A stretch of 60,987 nucleotides of DNA. Origin: Gallionellaceae bacterium. GTDB taxonomy: Bacteria > Pseudomonadota > Gammaproteobacteria > Burkholderiales > Gallionellaceae. Numbering within the stretch: position 1 is the stretch's first letter; each line of letters opens with the position of its first letter. Below are positions 15,722 through 24,010 of this stretch, in pieces. Both the position numbers and the translations under genes were made by a program. The notes under the pieces were generated by a model, which was not told where the DNA came from, did not search any database, and saw only the letters and a program-made list of their open reading frames with translations. The stretch is from positions 1 to 60,987 of the forward strand of contig JAUQWW010000059.1 in the NCBI GenBank assembly GCA_030834965.1, in the 5' to 3' direction.

Positions 15722-16686
15722 GCTGCACCGGCTTTCAATGCGCCGCCGCAACTGCTGCCCTGCCCTGCGGCGCAGCCGTAACAATGACCCGCCACGCGGA
15801 TCGGGCGATCTTGCAGGTCCTGGTTCAACAGATCGCGCAGATGCGGGCGCCCCATGCCGGGCAAAGCCATTCCCAGTTGCTGGTTGAAATCGCAATCGTA
15901 CAGAAAACCCTGCCAGTCCACGCTGACCAGGTTGCGGCACATCACGGTGTCGAGATTGGCGGCCGCGAAGTTTTCATGCAGCAGGTGCAGGTAATCGTTG
16001 AACTGCCCTTTGGAGATGAGCATGGAGCCGAAGCGCTGGATCGGCATGTTGGCGATGACAAACAACTGGTTGAACACGATGCCGAAATGTTCGGACAACT
16101 CGCGCTGATAGCCGGCCTGCAGTGCGGACTGATCCGGCGGAAGAGATGGCCCCTGCGGATTGAACACCAGATTCAGCACCAGACTGCTGTCCGGCTGGCC
16201 GTAGCCCAGCGCATTGAGTTTTTGCAAGGCGAGGATGCTTTTGTCGAATGCGCCCTTGCCGCGCTGCCTGTCCACATTGTCCGGCAAGTAGCAGGGCAGC
16301 GAAGCGACGATCTCCACTCTGTTGGCAGCGAGGAATTCCGCCAGGCTTTCCTGTCCCGGCTCGAACAGGACGGTGAGATTGCAGCGGTCGATCACCTTGC
16401 AGTCCTGTGCCCGTGCGGCACGCACCAGTCCGCGAAAGCCCTCGTGCAGCTCCGGTGCGCCGCCGGTCAGGTCGAGCGTGTGCAGATCGCGCGCCGCCAG
16501 CACTTGCGGGATCAGCGCCAGCGTTTCGCTGTCCATCATCTCGGTGCGATTGGGGCCGGCGTTGACGTGGCAATGCACGCAACTCATGTTGCATCGGTAG
16601 CCGAGATTGACTTGCAGGATCTCCAGCGCGCGGCGGCGCAGCGCGGGAAATTCGGTGGCTTGCAGCAAGGGCAGGGTAGCGTGCAT
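15718..16686 (-). CDS. arsS: Arsenosugar biosynthesis radical SAM protein ArsS
   Basis: The 322-residue product is a radical SAM enzyme with the cluster-binding Cys32, Cys36 and Cys39 in CNMSCVHCH, the GGAPEL SAM-contact motif near residue 85, and the C-terminal cysteine-rich tail (HCYGCAAGQGSSCGG) of the ArsS family with its DUF3641 domain. ArsS is proposed to transfer a 5'-deoxyadenosyl group to methylated arsenic, making the arsenosugar precursor. I chose the ATG at 16686 with GGAG five bases upstream. An ATG 30 bases earlier has no comparable site. Some relatives are selenoproteins; no in-frame UGA is seen here. It probably begins the arsenosugar operon. Confidence 0.9.
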   Translation of the reverse strand: MHATLPLLQATEFPALRRRALEILQVNLGYRCNMSCVHCHVNAGPNRTEMMDSETLALIPQVLAARDLHTLDLTGGAPELHEGFRGLVRAARAQDCKVIDRCNLTVLFEPGQESLAEFLAANRVEIVASLPCYLPDNVDRQRGKGAFDKSILALQKLNALGYGQPDSSLVLNLVFNPQGPSLPPDQSALQAGYQRELSEHFGIVFNQLFVIANMPIQRFGSMLISKGQFNDYLHLLHENFAAANLDTVMCRNLVSVDWQGFLYDCDFNQQLGMALPGMGRPHLRDLLNQDLQDRPIRVAGHCYGCAAGQGSSCGGALKAGAA

Positions 16687-16790
16687 GATCTCTCCGCCTG
16701 AATGAACGGGTTGCACCCGGAGTCGGCACAGGGTATCAAAACCTTACAATGGATCGCACAGGTGCGCAACGACCCGAGCGGACATGCTGG

Positions 16791-17399
16791 CTAGTGCGCG
16801 CCCCCCCACAGTGAATTGACACGCGCGTCCCGTCCGCAGCTTGACCGGTAGAATTTATAGCGGATGGGATTCTTCTTGTAGTAATCCTGGTGATATTCCT
16901 CGGCGAGGTAGAAAGCACCGGCGGCGGCGATCTCGGTATGAATGCGCGGGAAGCGCCCGCTTTTTTCCAGCGCCTCCTTGCTGGCAAGCGCCAGTTTCCG
17001 CTCCGTCTCGTTCTGGTAGAAGATCGCGCTGCGGTATTGCGAGCCGATATCGCAGAATTGCCCATCCTTGACCGTGGGATCGATGTGCCGCCAGAAGTAA
17101 TCCAGCAGCTGCTGGTAACTGATGCGGCGCGAGTCGTAGCTGACGCGCACTGCCTCGGCATGCCCCGTGCCGCCCTGGCCGACCTGCTCGTAAGTCGGAT
17201 TTGCCAGCGTTCCGCCGCTGTAACCTGATTCCACCGCAAGCACGCCGTCCAGTTTCTCGAAGTCGGCCTCGATGCACCAGAAACAGCCGCCCGCGAAGAG
17301 GGCGCTGGCAGGAGGCGTGGATGACACCTCCGCTGCCGGCAAGGATTGCGCGCCGAAGAAGCTGCACGAGAGCAACATCAAACCATGCAAGGTCTTCAT
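16791..17399 (-). CDS. msrA: Peptide-methionine (S)-S-oxide reductase MsrA, exported
   Basis: MsrA reduces the S-epimer of methionine sulfoxide in proteins. The 202-residue protein has an N-terminal Sec signal peptide (about 1-22), so it should act in the periplasm. The catalytic Cys39 sits in AGGCFWCIE, and SGYSGG, the H-AE-V core (GTGHAEAVRV) and the EYHQDYYKKNP C-terminal segment are present. Its ATG overlaps the msrB stop as ATGA, so the two reductases are made together. The reducing partner is not in the window. Confidence 0.94.
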   Translation of the reverse strand: MKTLHGLMLLSCSFFGAQSLPAAEVSSTPPASALFAGGCFWCIEADFEKLDGVLAVESGYSGGTLANPTYEQVGQGGTGHAEAVRVSYDSRRISYQQLLDYFWRHIDPTVKDGQFCDIGSQYRSAIFYQNETERKLALASKEALEKSGRFPRIHTEIAAAGAFYLAEEYHQDYYKKNPIRYKFYRSSCGRDARVNSLWGGAH

Positions 17400-17899
17400 G
17401 TGCGTAACGCCGGTAACGACCCGCCTTCCGGCACGAACTCCAGCGCCAGCCCGTTATTGCAATAGCGCAATCCGGTCGGCTTCGGGCCGTCCTTGAACAC
17501 ATGCCCCTGATGCCCGCCGCAGCGCGCGCAGTGGTATTCGGTGCGCGGCCAGAGCAGTTTGAAATCGGTCTTGGTGGCGACGGCTTCGGGCAAGGGCTGC
17601 CAGAAGCTCGGCCAGCCCGTGCCGCTGTCGTATTTGTGCGCCGAGGAAAACAGCGGCAGGAAACATGCGGCGCAAATGAATGTGCCGGCGCGTTTTTCCC
17701 GGTCGAGCGGGCTGCTGTGCGGCGGCTCGGTGTCGTCCTCGAACAGCACGGCGTAGCGATCGGCAGGCAGCAAGGCCTTCCATGCCGATTTGCTCTTGAT
17801 CAGCGTTTTCATGTTGGCGGCAACCTCCTTGGCTAAAGCGGGAAATGCCAGCAACAGCGGCACCCCGGCCAGATATTTGATGAACGTTCTGCGCTTCAT
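17396..17899 (-). CDS. msrB: Peptide-methionine (R)-S-oxide reductase MsrB, Tat signal
   Basis: MsrB reduces the R-epimer of methionine sulfoxide. This 167-residue form starts with a twin-arginine signal (KRRTFIKYL, then a hydrophobic stretch to ALA at residue 23). The zinc ligands Cys76, Cys79, Cys124 and Cys127 are present, with catalytic Cys147 in RYCNNG. Export by Tat suggests it folds with zinc before crossing the membrane (inference). I chose the ATG at 17899 because GGGAG lies six bases upstream; a start 18 bases earlier is possible. It is coupled to msrA. Confidence 0.93.
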   Translation of the reverse strand: MKRRTFIKYLAGVPLLLAFPALAKEVAANMKTLIKSKSAWKALLPADRYAVLFEDDTEPPHSSPLDREKRAGTFICAACFLPLFSSAHKYDSGTGWPSFWQPLPEAVATKTDFKLLWPRTEYHCARCGGHQGHVFKDGPKPTGLRYCNNGLALEFVPEGGSLPALRT

Positions 17900-18305
17900 G
17901 CCTGGCTCCCTTCTCAAGTGGAATGATCCACCCGCGGTCTGCGTACAGAAATGATACTCGCCGCACCGGCCGGGTCAACCGGACTGACGGAGTGGATATG
18001 GGCGCGCACTGTATCGGCTCGGCCGGCCGCTCGCGCAATTGGCATGGATGGTGCGGGCTGTGCCGGGGAAGAATGTGCCGCCTTGTTTTTCACATCATCA
18101 AGCAAACGGTGGACAGCGCCTTCGATTGCAAGTTCCGGCGCCAGCACGATCCGCCGCAGCCGCCCCGGAGACGGAACTCACGCGTCTTTGCCGGCTTCCT
18201 CATTCTTGCCGCCGGCATGGGCGCGGGCGAGGGAGCGAAAGTTTGCGCTCCAGCGGCTCCGACATCAATTGCGTGGCTTCACGGCAATGCTGGGTTCAAA
18301 ACCGC
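17900..18305. other. 406-bp gap without a recognisable gene
   Basis: Between msrB and the FAD oxidoreductase there is no frame I can assign. A 77-codon GTG frame on the minus strand (17914-18147) and two plus-strand frames overlap one another. They have ordinary composition but no family resemblance. The high GC content and several interrupted frames suggest decayed coding DNA, but I cannot name a parent gene. Confidence 0.45.
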
Positions 18306-19421
18306 TCATGTTTTCCTCTCCGCCAGCACATCATGCTTGCGCATGAAGCGGCGGTCAATCCAGTTTTTCCACTGCCACACCCAATGCCCCTGCGCACTGA
18401 ACGCACCCCACGAAGCGATGGCGTGTCGCGGACCGGTCGTCAACAGATACAGCGATTTCCTGCGCGGGTGATAACTTCGCATCGCCTGCCCGGCCAGGCT
18501 CGCCAGCAGATTGTGGGCAAGCACCGGCCCCGCTAACACGGCATGCACACCGGACCGCGGCAGGCGAATGTCCGCGCGCACGCACACGTCACCGGCGGCG
18601 AGCACGTTGGGATGCGACAGGCTGCGCTGCTGCGCATCCACCAACAGATAGCCCAGATCATCCCGCGCCAGGCCGGTCTGCGCCAGCCATGCGGCCGGGC
18701 GCGCGCCGGTCGCCGCGATGACGCAATCAGCTTGCAGCAGCTCGCCCGTGGAAAGGCGCAGCCCTTCGGCAACGCCCACAGCCTGTCCCTGATACAGGCG
18801 AATACCGCGCAGTTGCAGCAGCGTCCGGGCGCGCCGCTTGACGCCGTCAGCGTGCCCCGGCAACAGGCCGTTAGCGGAAGCAACCAGTGCCACCTGGGCG
18901 GAGCTTGAGTTTTGTGCGAACGCGTAGCGCGCGGCAAACGCCAGTTCGACCCCGGCCGCACCGCCCCCCACGACCACCAGCCGGTAACCGGCGTGCTGCG
19001 ATGCGGCCTTGAGTATGTCCGGCCAGCGCTGCACAAAATCGCCCAGCGGCTTCACCGGCAGCAGGCGTTCATTCGCTGCCTGCAACATCGAGGTATCGGT
19101 CTCGCTGCCCGGATCGAGCGACAAGACGTCATAGCCCAGACGCGTGCCATCCGAGAGCGTAACCGTGCGGCACTCGGCATCAATGCCGGTGACGCAAGCC
19201 AGCACCATGCGCACGCCGGCCATTTCGGCGAGTGGCCGCAGATCGATGCGGCACTCTGCCAGCGTGTAATGCCCCGCCATCCAGCCTGGCAACATGCCGG
19301 AGTAGATCTGATACGGGCTGGGTGTAACCAGCACGGCTTCGACATCCGGCTTATCTTTTGCCAGTGCGTGCAGCACACTGAGCTGCGCATGGCCTCCGCC
19401 CGCCAGAATCAAATAAGGCAT
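18306..19421 (-). CDS. FAD-dependent oxidoreductase, SelD-associated type
   Basis: The 371-residue protein has an N-terminal FAD-binding motif LILAGGGHAQLSVL (residues 4-17), where the GGGHA variant is typical of the TIGR03169 group usually fused to or next to selenophosphate synthetase SelD. An NAD(P)-binding LVVVGGGAAGVELA follows near 145, then AATGARPAAWL and VLAAGDVCV near 265. It is related to type II NADH dehydrogenases and sulfide:quinone reductases. The ATG at 19421 is preceded by GGAG at six bases; upstream in-frame ATGs are less likely. No selD is visible in this window. The electron donor and acceptor are unknown. Confidence 0.82.
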   Translation of the reverse strand: MPYLILAGGGHAQLSVLHALAKDKPDVEAVLVTPSPYQIYSGMLPGWMAGHYTLAECRIDLRPLAEMAGVRMVLACVTGIDAECRTVTLSDGTRLGYDVLSLDPGSETDTSMLQAANERLLPVKPLGDFVQRWPDILKAASQHAGYRLVVVGGGAAGVELAFAARYAFAQNSSSAQVALVASANGLLPGHADGVKRRARTLLQLRGIRLYQGQAVGVAEGLRLSTGELLQADCVIAATGARPAAWLAQTGLARDDLGYLLVDAQQRSLSHPNVLAAGDVCVRADIRLPRSGVHAVLAGPVLAHNLLASLAGQAMRSYHPRRKSLYLLTTGPRHAIASWGAFSAQGHWVWQWKNWIDRRFMRKHDVLAERKT

Positions 19422-19499
19422 GATGAACTCCGCATGAATGATGGCAACCATCACCCGGCAATGGCCGGAGCATGCCTCCGGCTAAATCAGACAGCCGCA

Positions 19500-20921
19500 T
19501 CAGAACAGGCTGCGGTTCAGCACCATATGCACCCCGATACTCGCTGCATAGCCCAGCGCAATGGCCGGCGTCCATTTGAGGTGACCAAAGAAGGTATAAA
19601 TGCCGCGTGCCTGGCCCATCAGCGCAACACCGGCCGCCGAGCCAATCGACAGCAGCGAGCCGCCGACACCGGCGGTCATCGTCACCAGCAGCCACTGGCC
19701 GACCGACATGTCCGGCATCATGGTCAGCACGGCAAACATCACCGGAATATTGTCGACAATCGCCGAAAGGAGGCCAATGGCGATGTTGGCGTTGGTCGCA
19801 CCCCAGCTGCCGTAGATCACCTCCGAGATCATCCCGAGGTAGCCGATGAAGCCCAGCCCGCCGACGCACATCACCACGCCGTAGAAGAAGAACAGCGTGT
19901 CCCATTCGGCGCGCGCCACCTTGCGGTAAATGTCGAACGCGACCGGGCTGCCGATGTTTTCCGCATCGCCGTTACGGGAGTAAGTTTTTTCGCCGCGCGT
20001 TTTCAGGTAATAGGCGAAGAACTGGAGCAGCGAGAGGCCAGTAAGCATGCCAATGACCGGCGGCAAGCCAAGGGTACTGTGGAAAGCCACCGCCAAAGCA
20101 ATGGTGGCGAGGAACAGGGCCACGATGGTGAGCGCACCGCGCCGCAACGCAACCATTTCGCCGCCGCCCAGGGGCTTCTCATCCGGCACGGAAAAATGCA
20201 TCAGCGCCGCCGGCACCAGCCAGTTGATCAGCGACGGAATGAACAGCGCGAAGAATACCCAGAAATCAACGATGCCATTGGTGGCGTGAATGTTCTTCTG
20301 CCAGACCATCAGCGTGGTGATGTCGCCGAACGGGCTGAACGCGCCGCCGGCATTGGCGGCGACCACAATATTGATGCAGGAGAGCATGACAAATTTTTTG
20401 TTGCCGCCGCCGACTGCCATGACCACCGCCGCCATCAACAGCGCGGTGGTCAGATTGTCCGCGACCGGCGAGATGAAAAAGGCCAGCAGGCCGGTGACCC
20501 AGAACAGCGCGCGGTAACCGAAACCCTTGCGGATCAGCCAGGAGCGCAATGCCTCGAACACGTTGCGCTCATCCATCGCATTGATGAAGGTCATCGCGAC
20601 CAGCAGGAACAGCATCAGCTCGGCATATTCTTCCAGGTTGTGGCGCAGCGCGGTTTCAACGACATGCGGGATGCCGTGCGACTGGTAATGCCACGCGATC
20701 AACCCCCAGATGATGCCCGCCGCCAGCATGACGGGCTTGGACTTGCGCAGGTGGGTGAATTCCTCGGCCATCACCACCAGGTAGGCCACGAAGAACAGCA
20801 GCACCGAAGTGATGCCGACCCAGTTGCCGGTCAGGTCGAGGCGTTCGGCACCTTCCGCGGCATGCGCCAGAAAAGGGAAATTCAGCAGGGCCAGGAGCAA
20901 GACAAAGCGTTTCATTATCAT
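19500..20921 (-). CDS. nhaD: Na+/H+ antiporter NhaD
   Basis: This 473-residue polytopic protein of the ion transporter superfamily matches NhaD. It has a cleavable-looking N-terminal hydrophobic segment (to about residue 22), the conserved ISPVADNLTTALLMAAV near 150, NAGGAFSPFGDITTLMVWQ near 190, and IVDNIPVMFAVLTMMPDM near 385. These carry the paired Asp/Asn/Thr residues of the transport core. NhaD exchanges Na+ or Li+ for H+ and works best at alkaline pH in known members. Starts at residue 1 or 3 are equivalent. It lies just downstream of another antiporter gene on the same strand. Confidence 0.9.
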   Translation of the reverse strand: MIMKRFVLLLALLNFPFLAHAAEGAERLDLTGNWVGITSVLLFFVAYLVVMAEEFTHLRKSKPVMLAAGIIWGLIAWHYQSHGIPHVVETALRHNLEEYAELMLFLLVAMTFINAMDERNVFEALRSWLIRKGFGYRALFWVTGLLAFFISPVADNLTTALLMAAVVMAVGGGNKKFVMLSCINIVVAANAGGAFSPFGDITTLMVWQKNIHATNGIVDFWVFFALFIPSLINWLVPAALMHFSVPDEKPLGGGEMVALRRGALTIVALFLATIALAVAFHSTLGLPPVIGMLTGLSLLQFFAYYLKTRGEKTYSRNGDAENIGSPVAFDIYRKVARAEWDTLFFFYGVVMCVGGLGFIGYLGMISEVIYGSWGATNANIAIGLLSAIVDNIPVMFAVLTMMPDMSVGQWLLVTMTAGVGGSLLSIGSAAGVALMGQARGIYTFFGHLKWTPAIALGYAASIGVHMVLNRSLF

Positions 20922-21002
20922 TATCAGATGTCCGGTAAAAAATTTGCGCCATGCGGCGTGGCGGATGATCCCAACGGCCTTCCGGCACGCCCGCTTCGCA
21001 AG

Positions 21003-22244
21003 CTACTGTCCGTCCGCCACTGCCTGCCTGCCCAGCGTACGGCCATACATCTTCTGCATCGCAGGCAGCGGGTACGCCATCACCAGCAAGGCGGTGACCG
21101 TGATGCTGACCAGCACCACCATGTAGGTAGTATCGCGTATCACCTCGCCACCGACAACGCCGTATTGCAGCGGCAACGCAGCCAGCACTGCGGCGGCCAG
21201 CCCTTTCGGCGCCATCATCGAGGTGATGGCGGCATCGCGCAGGCTGTAGCTCGGGTCACGGAATATGAAGCGTGTCAGTGTCAGGCGCATGGCATATATC
21301 AGCAACACCATCGAGAAAGCCACGAGCGCAAGTTGCACCGCACCAAAGTGGATGGAGATACCCAGATAGACGAAGAAGTAGGTCTTGAGCAGGAACACCG
21401 CCTCGCGGTAGAAGGTCAGGTCCATTTCATTCAGCGGCACGATGGTCTTGTTCGACAGGCTCTGGATGCGTGTCAACCCAAACTTCTCGAAATTGGTCAG
21501 TGTTATGCCCAATGCCAGTGCGGCAATCGCGCCGGAGAAGCCCAGTCCTTCGGTCGCGCCATACACGATGAAAACATAAGCAAGTGTGGAGGAGATGGTA
21601 TTGGGGAAGTCGCGCACCTTGCCCAGCACCAGCAGCCAGCCGATGCCACCCAGCACACCGATGGCCGTAGCAAAGACCAGTGCGGCCAGCACGCTGCCGA
21701 TCAACCTGCCCGGCTCGACGCTTCCTTGCGTGTGGATTTGCAGCAGCGCGAAAACGCCGACGATGCACAAAACATCGGTGAGTGACGATTCCAGCACCAG
21801 TACAGTGGCAGGTTTTTCGGACAGGTGCAGCGCATTAATCATCGGGATGACCACTGCAGAAGAAGTGCCGCCCAAGGTGGCGCCCAGCAAGATGGCGGGC
21901 AACATGGTCAAATTCAGCACAAACAGGCCGATCAATGTGACGATCAATGCAGTCATCACAAAACAGGTGATACTGAGCACCCCCGTGGTGCGCAGCGACT
22001 TGTGCAGCACATTCAGATTCAGCGTGGTGCCGCTCTCAAACAGAATAACCACCAATGCGATGGTGGCGATGAGCGAACCGATCTTGCCGAAATCCTGCGG
22101 TGTGACAATGCCCAGCATCGGACCAATCACGATGCCGACCAGCATCAGCACCAAAACGTCGGGAATGTTGGTCCTGCGAAATTGCAAGGATAGAAAGTGT
22201 GCAAAGAACACCATCAGCCCGATGACGAGTATTGTTGTGGACAT
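21003..22244 (-). CDS. Cation:proton antiporter, CPA superfamily
   Basis: The 413-residue protein has about 12 membrane helices of the Na+/H+ exchanger fold. The key segments are LVILFESGTTLNL near 68-80, GATLGGTSSAVVIPMIN near 120, and VLESSLTDVLCIVGVF near 150, with a conserved Asp in the transport helix. It resembles NhaP/CPA1-type exchangers. The ion (Na+ or K+) cannot be fixed. The ATG at 22244 has GGAGG six bases upstream and is preferred to an ATG 18 bases earlier. The spacer to nhaD is about 80 bases, so they may share a transcript. Confidence 0.85.
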   Translation of the reverse strand: MSTTILVIGLMVFFAHFLSLQFRRTNIPDVLVLMLVGIVIGPMLGIVTPQDFGKIGSLIATIALVVILFESGTTLNLNVLHKSLRTTGVLSITCFVMTALIVTLIGLFVLNLTMLPAILLGATLGGTSSAVVIPMINALHLSEKPATVLVLESSLTDVLCIVGVFALLQIHTQGSVEPGRLIGSVLAALVFATAIGVLGGIGWLLVLGKVRDFPNTISSTLAYVFIVYGATEGLGFSGAIAALALGITLTNFEKFGLTRIQSLSNKTIVPLNEMDLTFYREAVFLLKTYFFVYLGISIHFGAVQLALVAFSMVLLIYAMRLTLTRFIFRDPSYSLRDAAITSMMAPKGLAAAVLAALPLQYGVVGGEVIRDTTYMVVLVSITVTALLVMAYPLPAMQKMYGRTLGRQAVADGQ

Positions 22245-22521
22245 CAGGTACCTCCAATGCAAAGGGGATTATTATAACCGAGACGGTTTGAATATCCTTC
22301 TGGCACCGCGTGCACTGGCATCGTGTGCGCGTGTGCGCCGAAATAGCATCATCTCCATCCACACACATCGGAACGCACGCTGAATGCGATGCCTTACCAG
22401 ATTATCTGCAGAACCAGGCAAGCGATGCAATGTAGCCGCGTTGATTCATTGCGCCGCGTGATACCCGGCTAGCTGACGCTCAGGATAGCCTCGAAGAAAA
22501 CCGTAAAAGCATACGGGATTA

Positions 22522-23001
22522 TTACAAGTCCGATAAAGGTCTGTTAGCAAGCTTGTCGTCGCGAATTCGTAATTGTCCAATTACTCCCAACAAGGCGTTG
22601 TCTAAAGCAAGCAATGCTGATTCAGGCAATGCCTGCAGAGCTTCGGGCAGCACACCTTCCGCTGGGCCAGGTGCATTTTTTAACAACCTTGCAGCTTCTT
22701 CAGTCACTCGCAATCCAACCCGTCGTTGATCTTCCTTGCTGCGCACTTTATTTATCAGGCCGCGAACAACAAGTTTCTCAACAAGCTGACTGCCGGTGGA
22801 CTGGTGTATAGACAAGCGATCCGCCAGCTCGGAAATTCCCATGCCGGGAGTCTTCTCCACCTCTTGCAATATCCACAGCTGCGATCCCGTGACACCGCAG
22901 GTTTGTTCAACTTCGCGGAAATGCTGACGAACTGAACCATAAATGATGCGAAATTTCTTGAGTGCTTGAAGTGAAAGCTGGTTCTTGCTGCGCTTGCTCA
23001 A
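22522..23001 (-). CDS. MarR family transcriptional regulator
   Basis: This 159-residue protein has the MarR winged-helix fold. An N-terminal dimerisation helix precedes GSQLWILQEVEKTPGMGISELADRL (split near residues 39-63), the recognition helix IHQSTGSQLVEKLVVRGL (64-81), and the wing RSKEDQRRVGLRVTEE (86-101). MarR proteins are usually small-molecule or redox-responsive repressors of neighbouring genes. It is divergent from the Pal-like lipoprotein gene and upstream of the cation antiporter, so either could be its target. Phased repeats occupy the divergent spacer. Confidence 0.9.
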   Translation of the reverse strand: MSKRSKNQLSLQALKKFRIIYGSVRQHFREVEQTCGVTGSQLWILQEVEKTPGMGISELADRLSIHQSTGSQLVEKLVVRGLINKVRSKEDQRRVGLRVTEEAARLLKNAPGPAEGVLPEALQALPESALLALDNALLGVIGQLRIRDDKLANRPLSDL

Positions 23002-23031
23002 TTTATGCCTTCCATTTCTGCTGGTGGTTGC

Positions 23032-23057
23032 GTTGCCAAATTATAGTTGCCAAATTA
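23032..23057. repeat. 12-bp tandem repeat in marR leader
   Basis: GTTGCCAAATTA occurs at 23032-23043 and again at 23046-23057, a 14-base period. It lies 31 bases upstream of the marR start and may be part of the control region. Confidence 0.55.
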
Positions 23058-23073
23058 CGCCTTGCCTTCAGTA

Positions 23074-23112
23074 TTGATATCAAGTATATTGATGTCATCT
23101 TATTTGATGTCC
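23074..23112. promoter_or_regulatory. Three phased TTGATRTC repeats, candidate operator
   Basis: TTGATATCAA (a perfect palindrome, 23074-23083), TTGATGTCA (23089-23097) and TTGATGTCC (23104-23112) recur at exactly 15-base spacing in the AT-rich spacer between marR and the divergent lipoprotein gene. TTG-N4-CAA-like palindromes are typical of MarR-family operators, so this may be an autoregulatory array. The repeats are seen directly; the regulator is inferred. Confidence 0.55.
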
Positions 23113-23168
23113 ATATATCAGCGTTAGCGTTTTAGTTAAATTTGATTTATTAGATAAGGAAATAACTC

Positions 23169-23729
23169 ATGAAAAAAATAGCTGCTGTTTCGGTTCTTCT
23201 TCTGCTTGCAGCATGCTCTTCCACGCCCAAGACCGATTCTTCAACAGGTTCCCAACCGAGCAAAACAGATAGCACTCCTGTTATAAGCCATTCAACTGAA
23301 GAAAATACTTCAGTATCTGCAGCATCTGCAGCAGATATCGAAGCGAAAAAACTGGCCGATGAAGCAAGCAAGTTGGAATCAGAAATACGTGAGCTACAAA
23401 GGCAGAGCGTTTACTTTGATTTCGACAGGCATGTCGTCAAACCGGAGTATCGGAATGTTGTTCAGCAACAAGCAGCGTTCATCAACGCGCACAAGAATCA
23501 CAATGTCACGGTGGAAGGAAATGCGGATGAGCGTGGAAGCAACGAATACAACCTTGCGTTGGGCGACAAGCGCGCCAACGCCGTCCGGAAGAACCTGGAG
23601 TTACTAGGCATTCCTGGAGATCAAATCAAGACGGTAAGCTTTGGAGAAGAAAAGCCACGGCTCTCATGCCGCGAAGAAAAGTGCTGGCAAGAAAACCGTA
23701 GAGCTGATTTTGTCCATAAGCATAATTAG
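23169..23729 (+). CDS. Pal/OmpA-like peptidoglycan-associated lipoprotein
   Basis: The 186-residue protein has a lipoprotein signal with lipobox LLAAC (Cys16), a Ser/Thr-rich linker (17-70), a short helical segment (about 58-78), and an OmpA-type peptidoglycan-binding domain from VYFDFDRHVVKPEY (near 80) through EGNADERGSNEYNLALGDKRANAV. The Asp and Arg that hold diaminopimelate are present. It should tether the outer membrane to peptidoglycan. The tol genes are absent, so this is probably a solitary paralogue of Pal. AAGGA lies eight bases before the ATG. Confidence 0.87.
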   Translation: MKKIAAVSVLLLLAACSSTPKTDSSTGSQPSKTDSTPVISHSTEENTSVSAASAADIEAKKLADEASKLESEIRELQRQSVYFDFDRHVVKPEYRNVVQQQAAFINAHKNHNVTVEGNADERGSNEYNLALGDKRANAVRKNLELLGIPGDQIKTVSFGEEKPRLSCREEKCWQENRRADFVHKHN

Positions 23730-24010
23730 TGGCAAATCCTGTGTTAAACAAAAACGTCAAAAATGTCTTAAATGGGACGCGTTGAAAACCAGAGGTGGTG
23801 CAAATAAAAATGCCACCACCAAAGTCGCCGCTTGCGCCGCCTAAGCCAGATGTGCGCCAAGTAATTGGTGCTCATCCAACAACATCATGACAATCCTCGA
23901 CCCCGTGCAGCAGGGAGCTCTTGCCCCTGTGTCGCAGCAGTGGGATACCGGTTAATTTAAATGGCATCAGCAAGCAAGCAGCAAACTTAAATTATTGCGG
24001 AGGCTTACCC

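Noticed and set aside
17914-18147. 77-codon GTG frame upstream of msrB
   Set aside because: It has no recognised family, overlaps competing frames and has no convincing ribosome binding site. It is described only within the gap.
18912-21785. 957-codon plus-strand frame spanning three genes
   Set aside because: It is antisense to the FAD oxidoreductase, nhaD and the antiporter, each of which has clear family motifs. Length alone reflects low stop density.
23796-23823. Hairpin (GGTGGTGC and GCCACCACC) after the Pal-like gene as terminator
   Set aside because: The stem needs a bulge, the loop is long and no T-run follows, so I do not call it a terminator.
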